49,019 bases of DNA, from assembly GCA_937885175.1 (NCBI GenBank), contig CAKZZO010000025.1, positions 1-49,019 on the forward strand, written 5' to 3'. Position numbers and translations under genes: made by a program. Numbering within the stretch: the first letter of the stretch is position 1; the number at the start of each line of letters is the position of its first letter. The notes beneath the pieces were generated by a model that was not told where the DNA came from, ran no database searches, and saw only the letters and a program-made list of their open reading frames with translations. Shown here piece after piece: positions 25,677 through 33,146 of this stretch. The DNA is from an uncultured Treponema sp. (lineage in GTDB: Bacteria; Spirochaetota; Spirochaetia; Treponematales; Treponemataceae).

Positions 25677-26744
25677 TCAATTTATATGATTTTGTATCAC
25701 TTCATACATTCTTTTTGCGGTATTCTGCAAGGTGTATTTTTCCAGGATTGCGTCAGGAGCATCAACAGGTTCTGCAAGCACTTTGTTCAAGTCCACATTC
25801 GGCTCGTCAGGGTCAATGTAATGGGCGCATTTTCCGTAAATCTCAGGCAGACAGGTGGCATTTGATATGATAATCGGCGCACCGCAAGACAGTGCCTCAA
25901 GCGGGGGAAGACCGTATCCCTCAAAATAGGAGGGAAAAACGAAGGCCTTGCATTTTGCAAGCAGGGCCTTTACTTCCCCGTCAGAAAGATAGCCAGTCAT
26001 TACGATGTTGGGAAGCGACTTTAATTTTTCAAGTTCAGGAGGAACGACATTGAGCAAGGCTTTCCCTGAGACGGCAAAGACCTCATTCAGATATAATTCC
26101 GCATGGTCGGCAATCCATTTAAGATTCTTGCGGGTGGAAAGACTTCCCAGCGTAAAGTAGAAAGGCTTTTCTTTTAGTTGGGGAAGGCGTTCAAAAACCT
26201 TGTCGTCAGCGGGAATGTCCCTGTATGCTGAAACGCCGGAGTAGACTACATGGATTTTATCAGGATTTGTGTGGTAGGTATCTACGATTGTCTTCTTGGT
26301 GAACTCTGACACGGTAAAAATCGCCTTTGCCCGCTTGGCAATGGTGCGGTACATGAAATTGCTGTATAAGCGGATAAGCTTGTCACGGCGGGAAGTGAAG
26401 TCCTGGGGATAGAGCTTGCAGTAAATGTCGTGAATAAACTCAAAGCCAGGAACAAAAAATGGACAAGTGTTGGAATAGTCCAGTGCAATACCATGTTGCT
26501 GTATCACATATTTTTGGAATACAAATTGAGTCCATTTCGGAAAAGACTTTGCTTCATAATCAAGCACAACAACATTTATGTTCTTATAAGTCGGGATATT
26601 TTTTGCATTCTTTGGAAGAACCAATTCCATTTCTCCCGGCTGAACAAGCGCATCAAAAGCCTCCGTCACTTCAATCGCAAGACGCTCAATCCCCGTCAGA
26701 TTGTGACACCAAGATTCTCCGTTGATGATGATTTTCTTTTTCAT
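25677..26744 (-). CDS. Glycosyltransferase, GT4 family
   Basis: 355 residues from ATG 26744 (MKKKIIINGESWCHNLTGIE); five codons of upstream open frame ignored. Acceptor-side start resembles bacterial GT4 mannosyl/rhamnosyl transferases (NLTGIERLAIEV). Middle: AIFTVSEFTKKTIVDTYHT and FYFTLGSLSTRKNLKWIADH; donor signature AFVFPSYFEGYGLPPLEALSC with the E-x7-E pair. Final part ENTAKRMYEVIQNHI. It precedes module 2 and likely adds a sugar of the same glycan. Related in layout to the GT4 at 8416-9483. Confidence 0.9.
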   Translation of the reverse strand: MKKKIIINGESWCHNLTGIERLAIEVTEAFDALVQPGEMELVLPKNAKNIPTYKNINVVVLDYEAKSFPKWTQFVFQKYVIQQHGIALDYSNTCPFFVPGFEFIHDIYCKLYPQDFTSRRDKLIRLYSNFMYRTIAKRAKAIFTVSEFTKKTIVDTYHTNPDKIHVVYSGVSAYRDIPADDKVFERLPQLKEKPFYFTLGSLSTRKNLKWIADHAELYLNEVFAVSGKALLNVVPPELEKLKSLPNIVMTGYLSDGEVKALLAKCKAFVFPSYFEGYGLPPLEALSCGAPIIISNATCLPEIYGKCAHYIDPDEPNVDLNKVLAEPVDAPDAILEKYTLQNTAKRMYEVIQNHIN

Positions 26745-26805
26745 ACTCAACTGTATCAAAAAACGAGGCTTTATGCAACGTTCACCTTAAAACACCCACC
26801 TCGCG

Positions 26806-27111
26806 TCAAAGCCCAAAATCCGCTTCGCGGTCGCTTTTGACCCAGAGCGTGTCGGTAAGCGAAAGGCAGTGCGTGAGTGCAATGAATCCGCTCTTTGTCT
26901 TTCCCCCGCAGTACTCAAGGATTTTGTTCACATGAGTTCTGTGCTTTGCCGCGCTTCGGTTTGCTACCCATGTCGAAATGGGGTCACACCAAAAAGGTAG
27001 TGGCTTGTATTTCTTTACGATTTTGCACAGTTCAAGTTCGCCTTCGCCTTCAATGATAAAGTCACAGAGAGGAGTTTCCTTGTTTATGAGCGTGTAAGTC
27101 AAACCTGACAT
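26806..27111 (-). pseudogene. Truncated unknown ORF (HipA-associated/excisionase-like fragment)
   Basis: 102 codons from ATG 27111 (MSGLTYTLINKETPLCDFII), ending SLTDTLWVKSDREADFGL then a stop. The SLTDTLWVK tail looks like the front part of a longer protein family that I associate, from memory and weakly, with HipA-like or excisionase-annotated ORFs; those continue well past this point. So I read it as a fragment. An ATG at 27135 is in frame but lies upstream of the best -10 box. No ribosome site. Could also be a genuine small protein. Confidence 0.45.
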
Positions 27112-27117
27112 AGTAAA

Positions 27118-27146
27118 AGTATATAGCATGCGCACCGTTTTAGCAA
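27118..27146 (-). promoter_or_regulatory. Promoter with -10 six bases before the ATG at 27111
   Basis: On the minus strand TTGCTA (27146-27141), 17-bp spacer, TATACT (27123-27118), then six bases and ATG. It matches 4/6 at -35 and 5/6 at -10. The expected start of transcription is the A of the ATG, so the transcript would be leaderless. Confidence 0.6.
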
Positions 27147-27184
27147 TAATGGTGTTCAGTGTAGGAAAATCTTAAAAAAAATAG

Positions 27185-28075
27185 TTATATCCGTAGTAGT
27201 TGAGGAATATATTTTTTTGTATGGCGAAAAAGTGGCGGAAACATCCAGATGAGCAGAACAAGCAGTTTTAGGATTCTGTATTCATACCAGTGAGTACCAT
27301 TTTTCTTGTAAAATTTCACACGTGATATCCTGTCTTGTATGCGGGAAAAAGAAACATAGTCGGAATATGATATATGTGTATTTAAATTTGACTTTCCCTC
27401 AAGGTGAACAATTTTTGGTCCCTCTATGAGCATTCGCCGCTTTCCAGCGTTTTTCAACCTTAACTGCAAATCAGTTTCCTCATGATAGAGAAAAAAATAT
27501 TCATCAAAAAAAGCATATTCATCGTTTTTAACAAATAAATCGGCACCGATGATTACATCAACATCGCCAATATAAAATTTCTGTTCAGTTATTTGAGTTG
27601 CTTTTTCTTGAGGTTTGAATAAGTGCAACCAGTCTTTTACATACAACTTAAAATCACCAAAAAAATTGAAAAAACAACCATGGGATGTCGTAATCGTTTT
27701 TTCATCTTCGGCCAAGAGGTTGCTCCCCAATGCACCGAGACAATCCTTTTCGGGACTTTTTTCCCAATAGTCAAAAAAGAATTTTACGGCATTATTCAGC
27801 AAAATCGTATCGCTGTTCAGATAGAAAATATATTTTCCTTTTGCAACTGCTAGCCCTCTGTTGTTCGCCGCACCAAAGCCCAGGTTGGCATTGTTCTCAA
27901 TCAAAATGACCTGAGGAAAATCTGCCTTGAGCATTTCAATTGAGCCGTCAACAGAACCATTGTCGCTGACGATGACCTCAAAATTGATGTCTGTCGTCTG
28001 CTCGTAAATAGAACTAAGGCAATCGGCAAGAAATGGTTTTGTATTGTAGTTTACGATGATGATTGAGATATCCAT
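27185..28075 (-). CDS. Glycosyltransferase, GT2 family
   Basis: 296 residues. GT-A fold with MDISIIIVNYNTKPFLADCL, VIVSDNGSVDGSIEML, GFGAANNRGLAVAKGKYIFY and the metal-binding LNSDT (in place of DxD). The FLYHEETDLQLRLKNAGKR element is that of rhamnosyltransferase-type GT2 enzymes. C-terminal hydrophobic stretch (LLVLLIWMFPPLF) suggests membrane association. It starts three bases after the upstream GT2 stop. The region is more AT-rich than the genes left of 27 kb. Confidence 0.9.
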   Translation of the reverse strand: MDISIIIVNYNTKPFLADCLSSIYEQTTDINFEVIVSDNGSVDGSIEMLKADFPQVILIENNANLGFGAANNRGLAVAKGKYIFYLNSDTILLNNAVKFFFDYWEKSPEKDCLGALGSNLLAEDEKTITTSHGCFFNFFGDFKLYVKDWLHLFKPQEKATQITEQKFYIGDVDVIIGADLFVKNDEYAFFDEYFFLYHEETDLQLRLKNAGKRRMLIEGPKIVHLEGKSNLNTHISYSDYVSFSRIQDRISRVKFYKKNGTHWYEYRILKLLVLLIWMFPPLFRHTKKYIPQLLRI

Positions 28076-28078
28076 AGG

Positions 28079-29047
28079 TCAGGCCACCTTTTTATAAAGT
28101 TTAAACCTAAAATATCCCAAAAAACGTTTTATAATTCGAATCGTATTTCTAAATATATTTTTATCAAGAGAAATATACTTACAATATTTCGCAAAATATA
28201 AAAAAGTATAAAAAGTTTTAGATTGCATTTCAGAAAAATAGCGACGACTTTCTTTTAAGAATTGCGTTTGTGTTTCAGATAAAGAACTATATGCCAGTAA
28301 GTAATCACATAACTTTACATGCATCTCAAAATCCGACAATTTTTTTTTGCAAGTCATATCATCCTGATTGGTAGCTTTCAATTCATTAATAAAGGTTTTC
28401 TTTTTGTTTTCAGTAACTTGACTTGTATGCTGACGATAACGAATAGCATTTTTTTTACTATAAGCAAAACCATTTGAAAAGCATGCACAAATTGCAAACC
28501 ACCAATCATGAAATGGCATTATAAGTGGAATAGGTATAGAAGTCTTTAAAAAAGAAGCACGTGCAAGAATCGTTGATCCTTGCACAAAATTACCATGCAC
28601 AAGTCTTTTAAATAGAGAGTTTGAATCCAGCGGCATCCAATGATATTGCGTAACTTCTTTCATGGTATAGCCAAGAAAATTGCCAGATTCGTCAATTAAC
28701 GATGCATTTGTACAGACAAATTGTTTATCATCGAGTATTTTAAGAGTTTCTTCTATTTTCCATAATTCCCAAACATCATCTTGGTCGGAAAGAGCAATAT
28801 ATTCACCAGAACACAATGATATCGCTTTTTCAAAATTTTTCTTAAACCCAAGGTTTACCTCATTGAAAAATATTTTACAACGCGGGTCTTTTTTCTTATA
28901 GTCGAGAAGAATTTCTCTTGTAGAATCTGTAGACAAATCATCGCAAATTATTAATTCTATATCCTTATATGTTTGATTTAAAATAGAATCAATTTGCAGT
29001 CCTATATACTTTTCACCATTAAAAGTCGTCATTGCGATGCTAACCAT
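28079..29047 (-). CDS. Glycosyltransferase, GT2 family
   Basis: 322 residues if started at ATG 29047 (MVSIAMTTFNGEKYIGLQID). An in-frame ATG at 29056 is possible, but the only ribosome site (GAGGA, 29057-29061) directly abuts it, while it lies nine bases from 29047. Motifs: LIICDDLSTDSTREIL, EYIALSDQDDVWELWKIEET and a RYRQHTSQVT element; this is the O-antigen/rhamnan alpha-1,3-rhamnosyltransferase style of GT2. Strongly AT-rich. The 5' end overlaps the TOPRIM-like gene, so it is translated from the same message as the ATPase cassette, an odd coupling for a glycan gene. Confidence 0.88.
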   Translation of the reverse strand: MVSIAMTTFNGEKYIGLQIDSILNQTYKDIELIICDDLSTDSTREILLDYKKKDPRCKIFFNEVNLGFKKNFEKAISLCSGEYIALSDQDDVWELWKIEETLKILDDKQFVCTNASLIDESGNFLGYTMKEVTQYHWMPLDSNSLFKRLVHGNFVQGSTILARASFLKTSIPIPLIMPFHDWWFAICACFSNGFAYSKKNAIRYRQHTSQVTENKKKTFINELKATNQDDMTCKKKLSDFEMHVKLCDYLLAYSSLSETQTQFLKESRRYFSEMQSKTFYTFLYFAKYCKYISLDKNIFRNTIRIIKRFLGYFRFKLYKKVA

Positions 29048-29801
29048 TTTTTTCATTCCTCATTTTCTGAAAAGCAATTTCCTCATAAAAGGGTAAGAAA
29101 CTTATCGGACATTTTTCCTTTAGAACAGTAATATCAGTCTTTTCTGCTATTTCGTTGTAAATTTCTTGAGAGCCGTCGGTAATTCTTCCACCAGAAAGTC
29201 TATCAAGAAGACGGTTCATGGCATTCTTTGGATAGCTGCTCTTTATGTCAGTTTTTGTCCCCCACAACAACTCTGGCTTATGAGGTAAAAAAGAACATTC
29301 TTCGGTCGAAAAAACAGCCTTAAACGCATTCTCATCAGAAAGCAACCAGCTTTCAATCATCTTGATTGGCATCATAATAACACAGCCAAAAGATGCATTT
29401 GTTTTTTTGACAGCAACATTTATTTCCTTATGAAGTTCATTAAACAACTGCCTGCAAACCGCTTCTTGTGAATTCTTTTCTCCCTGCGCCTTATCTGCAT
29501 CCGTATAGAATACGGCAAGTTTATCTTCTGATTTTGAAAGGCCTTCGATTCTGCCTGTCGCAATATATGTCAGAAATTTTGCACAAGGAATTCCCCGATT
29601 TTTCAATCCTGAGAGTGTTCGTTGCAATTTTATGGTATGTACCTTTTCTTTTCCCACAAAGATAAGAGATGTATAGTTAATTTTTTGTGCTGCTAGTGTC
29701 TTTCTCAAGAGAATTGCTGCAGGACCTTCCTTCCAAACTTTTGTGCCATAATCAAGTCGTCCATAATCTGTTGGTCCCTCGCCAGTCATAATTACAACCA
29801 T
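29040..29801 (-). CDS. TOPRIM-like (DUF4276/RloB-type) partner of the adjacent ATPase
   Basis: 253 residues. N-terminal VVIMTGEGPTDYG with the acidic E-x-x-x-D, and later AVFYTDADKAQG with a D-x-D, are the two metal-binding corners of a TOPRIM-like fold; KMIESWLLSDENAF fits the DUF4276/RloB group. Proteins of that group are usually encoded next to RecF/OLD-like AAA ATPases, and this one follows one after three bases. Likely a nuclease or nucleic-acid-processing effector in an anti-phage-type pair; that role is inference. Confidence 0.65.
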   Translation of the reverse strand: MVVIMTGEGPTDYGRLDYGTKVWKEGPAAILLRKTLAAQKINYTSLIFVGKEKVHTIKLQRTLSGLKNRGIPCAKFLTYIATGRIEGLSKSEDKLAVFYTDADKAQGEKNSQEAVCRQLFNELHKEINVAVKKTNASFGCVIMMPIKMIESWLLSDENAFKAVFSTEECSFLPHKPELLWGTKTDIKSSYPKNAMNRLLDRLSGGRITDGSQEIYNEIAEKTDITVLKEKCPISFLPFYEEIAFQKMRNEKNG

Positions 29802-29804
29802 GAA

Positions 29805-30989
29805 TTATGCACCTGCCAATATGTGGGAGATAATATCAGATGGAGATTCATTCAGAAGAATTTCCCCAGGATATAAATACTGCAATTTATCCTTAAATTC
29901 TTCATTTTCAAAGATATAACTGCATTTCGAGTCTCCAGTCTGTTCGTTCTTATACATATATGCAATAGACTCAGCATCAAGATAATCAAGAAAAACAGTG
30001 CTATGGGTAGTTACAATAAGCTGCCGATTATTTTTCTCTGCATAATCTGTAAGATATGCAATAATCTGTTTCGCATTTGAGACATTTATTCCGTTTTCAA
30101 TCTCATCAAGCAGTACAAAACCTGAACTTTTCTTCATTTCTGTGAGTGCCAAAAAAGCGATAATTCTTAGTGTTCCATCGCTTAAATCATATGACGAGAG
30201 TTTGATGTTGTTTTTAAATTTTTCTTCAGCAATCAAGCTTGTCCAACCAGCCAATTTCACGGTTTTTGTATCAATTTTTTGAATAGATGGATATATGGAA
30301 TTAATTTTCTTGTTAAATTTTTCTTTTTGTTCAGCTGACAAGGACTTTATGAAAGAGGCAATCTGCTTTCCTTTATTTCCAATTGTTTGAGACACACTTC
30401 GTGACCCCTGACGCATAGAATCAGTATCCAGTAAGTCAAATGCATCTGAATTAAGTAAAAAATCTTTAATTTGATTGAATTCCGAAAATGCTGAATCGTT
30501 TGGAAAATTTATCATACGCAATACAGAAGATGTAAAAGTTAGACTGTTTAAGCCCTCTAGAACTTTTTTGCTTCCTTTTTCATCAGAGATGTAAGAAGTT
30601 TCACCTAATTTATATTCAAGAATTTTTTGCTCTGTACTAATGTTTTCGATAGATTCACTAACAAGAAACATAGCATTCTTTGTTGCATTTGTTCCTATGA
30701 CTATTTTCCAAAGTAATTTTTTATTGATTTTTGGAAATGAAAACTGTACAGAAAATGTTATATCTCTTTTTGACGAAAGCTGCTTTGACTTTATGTTTTC
30801 AACTTTTAATTGCCGCTGTTCCAAAAAAAATGAAAAATCATTTCGGATTATGCATGAAAGAAAATCTAAAGCCTGCAAAAAAGAACTTTTTCCACAGCCG
30901 TTATTACCGACAAAAACAGTTATTGGCTTTAAGGCAATTTGAAAATTAACAAACGACTTGAAGTTGTCGATAAAGATAGATGTTATCAT
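29805..30989 (-). CDS. RecF/OLD-like AAA ATPase (AAA_15/AAA_21 type)
   Basis: 394 residues. Walker A VFVGNNGCGKSSFLQAL (~25-42), signature-like YDLSDGTLRIIAFLAL (~265-280), Walker B SGFVLLDEIENGINVS (~290), and the H-loop LIVTTHSTVFLDYLDA (~330). SMC-like head ATPase without a long coiled coil, as found in two-gene defence pairs with RloB/DUF4276 proteins. Its ATG overlaps the small upstream ORF by ATGA. Bases 30133-30699 of this gene recur exactly, as far as I compared, at 32574-33140. Confidence 0.88.
   Translation of the reverse strand: MITSIFIDNFKSFVNFQIALKPITVFVGNNGCGKSSFLQALDFLSCIIRNDFSFFLEQRQLKVENIKSKQLSSKRDITFSVQFSFPKINKKLLWKIVIGTNATKNAMFLVSESIENISTEQKILEYKLGETSYISDEKGSKKVLEGLNSLTFTSSVLRMINFPNDSAFSEFNQIKDFLLNSDAFDLLDTDSMRQGSRSVSQTIGNKGKQIASFIKSLSAEQKEKFNKKINSIYPSIQKIDTKTVKLAGWTSLIAEEKFKNNIKLSSYDLSDGTLRIIAFLALTEMKKSSGFVLLDEIENGINVSNAKQIIAYLTDYAEKNNRQLIVTTHSTVFLDYLDAESIAYMYKNEQTGDSKCSYIFENEEFKDKLQYLYPGEILLNESPSDIISHILAGA
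30133..30699. repeat. 567-bp direct repeat, copy A (inside intact ATPase)
   Basis: Same orientation and length as 32574-33140, with no difference found on visual comparison. This copy is the native one: it is the middle of the intact ATPase reading frame. Confidence 0.93.
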
Positions 30990-31159
30990 AAAAATATGAT
31001 AGTGCTTTTACAATTAAAATGCAATTGTAATTTAAGAGAATAAACAAGACAGACCTTTGTTCCGCTTTTTAAAGACAAATATGTTGGACTTTTTTCAATT
31101 TGAAATATATCTGAGTCTGAAAATGAAAATGTCATACCGGATTCAACAAAACTGATCAT
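30986..31159 (-). pseudogene. 57-codon remnant of an ATPase-associated small protein
   Basis: ATG at 31159 overlaps the stop of the ATPase upstream (ATGA), and its TGA overlaps the ATG of the next ATPase (ATGA). The translation starts MISFVESGMTFSFSDSDIFQ and continues IEKSPTYLSLKSG. I recall longer proteins starting this way (VESGMTF...IEKS...) encoded beside AAA ATPases and going on to a '...FIL...IEAKSS' stretch. Here reading frame +1 after the KV codon gives FILLNYNCILIVKA, which suggests a frameshifted relic. Family assignment from memory only. Confidence 0.4.
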
Positions 31160-32170
31160 AGACTCTTAAATGCAAGCTCCGTTTCTTCTTCATAGAGGTT
31201 AATTGACTGTTTTATTATATCTATATCTACCGGCAATCCATCAAACAGATCTTCAATTCTATTGTGCTCTTTTTCAAAAGCAAGTAGAGGAATGTGTTCC
31301 TTATTTTTCTTAGCAAGAAGAACGAGTTTTTTAATCACAAAATATGAATGCGTTGCTATAAAAAATTGAATACCGATTTTTCGTAAAACTTCAATTATGT
31401 CAAAAAACTGAATCAATGCCTGCGGATGCAACGCTGATTCAGGTTCATCAATAAAAATTATTGATTCGGGCGAGATATAACCATTTTCTAGCAAACGATA
31501 AAATATTGAAAGTTTTTTTATTCCTTCAGCCATAGAAAAAATAGAAAACTTATTATTTCCCTGTTTAAAGACCCAAGAATTATTCTCAAAACTAAGTTTA
31601 CCGTTAATGAGGGTTTCAAGATTTTTCATTGGAAATGAAAAATCTTGATTTATATCCTGTTGTGGAGAAATATCCAATGCCCTGGCTAAATCAAGGTATG
31701 TATCATCAAAGCCAAATAATTTGTCAATGTCACGGCTTTTTTTTACAACTTGAAATAAAGATAAAACTTCCTTTGCAGGAATAAAAACTGAATTTGCAGA
31801 TCGCTTTTTTGTTGTATTTGTTATCTGTGCTTTTTTTTTCTGCCGAGGAACTGAATCCCATTCTGAATTTTCCATCAGAAAAAATAATGTCTACAGAGGC
31901 TTTTTCAAGACTTCCTTTTGCAACCAAATCCCCAAGTCTTGGATTCTGGTATGTCCAATATAACCTTTCGCTGAATATTTCATCAAGTGTCTTTGGATTA
32001 TTTCCACGACCAGATTCTTCAATTGATTTCAAAACAGTATAAACACTTTTTAGAAGCCATGTTTTCCCTGTGCTATTACTTCCAATTATGAGATTGATTC
32101 CGCTTGAGCAATTAAAATCTAGATTTTGGATAGGTCCAAAATTTTTGATTAAGATTTGTTTCACACACAT
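31156..32170 (-). pseudogene. AAA ATPase split by a frameshift at an A9 tract
   Basis: The N-terminal reading frame (ATG 32170) has MCVKQILIKNFGPIQNLDFN and Walker A LIIGSNSTGKTWLLKSVYTV. The C-terminal frame (to 31156) has a hydrophobic core, SIIFIDEPESALHPQALIQF (Walker B) and FFIATHSYFVIKKL (H-loop). The two frames meet at nine consecutive A (31831-31839, T on the + strand). Eight As would join them into one ATPase of roughly 330 residues of the RecF/OLD-like type. It could be a true mutation, a slip-prone on/off switch, transcriptional slippage restoring the protein, or a base-calling error. Confidence 0.78.
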
Positions 32171-32179
32171 ATCAGTAGT

Positions 32180-33112
32180 TTAGAACAATTTCAGTACTTC
32201 TGCAATCACATCATCCATGTCGTAATACTTGTATTCCGCAAGCCTTCCACCAAAGATAACATTTTTTTCTTTTTCTGCCAAATTTTTATACTTTTTATAC
32301 AGAACACTGTTTTTATCATCATTCACAGGATAGAATGGCTCCATTCCGTCTTTCCATTCTGTTGAATATTCTTTTGATATGACAGTAATATCTTTTGAAT
32401 ATGCAGGATTTTCTGGCTCAAAATGCTTATGCTCAATTATACGAGTGTAGGGGATTTCAGTTTCCGTGTAGTTTATGACAGCAGTGCCCTGGTGGTTCTG
32501 CTCGTTAAGTTTTTCACTTTCAAAGCGAACTGTGCGATATTCAAGTTTACCGAACTTATAGTCATAAAATTGATTCATTTCTGTGAGTGCCAAAAAAGCG
32601 ATAATTCTTAGTGTTCCATCGCTTAAATCATATGACGAGAGTTTGATGTTGTTTTTAAATTTTTCTTCAGCAATCAAGCTTGTCCAACCAGCCAATTTCA
32701 CGGTTTTTGTATCAATTTTTTGAATAGATGGATATATGGAATTAATTTTCTTGTTAAATTTTTCTTTTTGTTCAGCTGACAAGGACTTTATGAAAGAGGC
32801 AATCTGCTTTCCTTTATTTCCAATTGTTTGAGACACACTTCGTGACCCCTGACGCATAGAATCAGTATCCAGTAAGTCAAATGCATCTGAATTAAGTAAA
32901 AAATCTTTAATTTGATTGAATTCCGAAAATGCTGAATCGTTTGGAAAATTTATCATACGCAATACAGAAGATGTAAAAGTTAGACTGTTTAAGCCCTCTA
33001 GAACTTTTTTGCTTCCTTTTTCATCAGAGATGTAAGAAGTTTCACCTAATTTATATTCAAGAATTTTTTGCTCTGTACTAATGTTTTCGATAGATTCACT
33101 AACAAGAAACAT
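32180..33112 (-). pseudogene. Chimera: ATPase fragment fused to C-terminus of UDP-galactopyranose mutase
   Basis: A 310-codon frame. Codons ~1-180 are a piece of the ATPase at 29805-30989 (MFLVSESIENIS...AFLALTEM), without Walker A. The last ~130 codons are the end of Glf: FYDYKFGKLEYRTVRFE, QGTAVINYTETEIPYTRIIE, EHKHFEPENPAYSKDITVIS, EYSTEWKDGMEPFYPVND and VIFGGRLAEYKYYDMDDVIA. The Glf FAD-binding front is missing. Glf makes UDP-galactofuranose; this allele cannot. The junction falls exactly at the end of the 567-bp repeat (32573/32574), and the frame stays open by chance. Confidence 0.88.
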
Positions 33113-33140
33113 AGCATTCTTTGTTGCATTTGTTCCTATG
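32574..33140. repeat. 567-bp direct repeat, copy B (replaces 5' part of glf)
   Basis: Displaced copy of 30133-30699. It lies between the last codons of the flippase gene (stop at 33147) and the remaining 3' part of glf. No terminal inverted repeats, target duplication or transposase accompany it, so this is not an insertion sequence. Confidence 0.93.
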
Positions 33141-33146
33141 TTTTAT

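Noticed and set aside
26745..26805. TTGCAT-17-TACAGT promoter-like pair before the GT4 gene at 26744
   Set aside because: Both boxes match weakly (3/6 and 4/6); not enough to list as a promoter.
32574..33140. Insertion sequence as explanation of the repeat
   Set aside because: No transposase, no terminal inverted repeats and no target-site duplication; the segment is a piece of a neighbouring gene.
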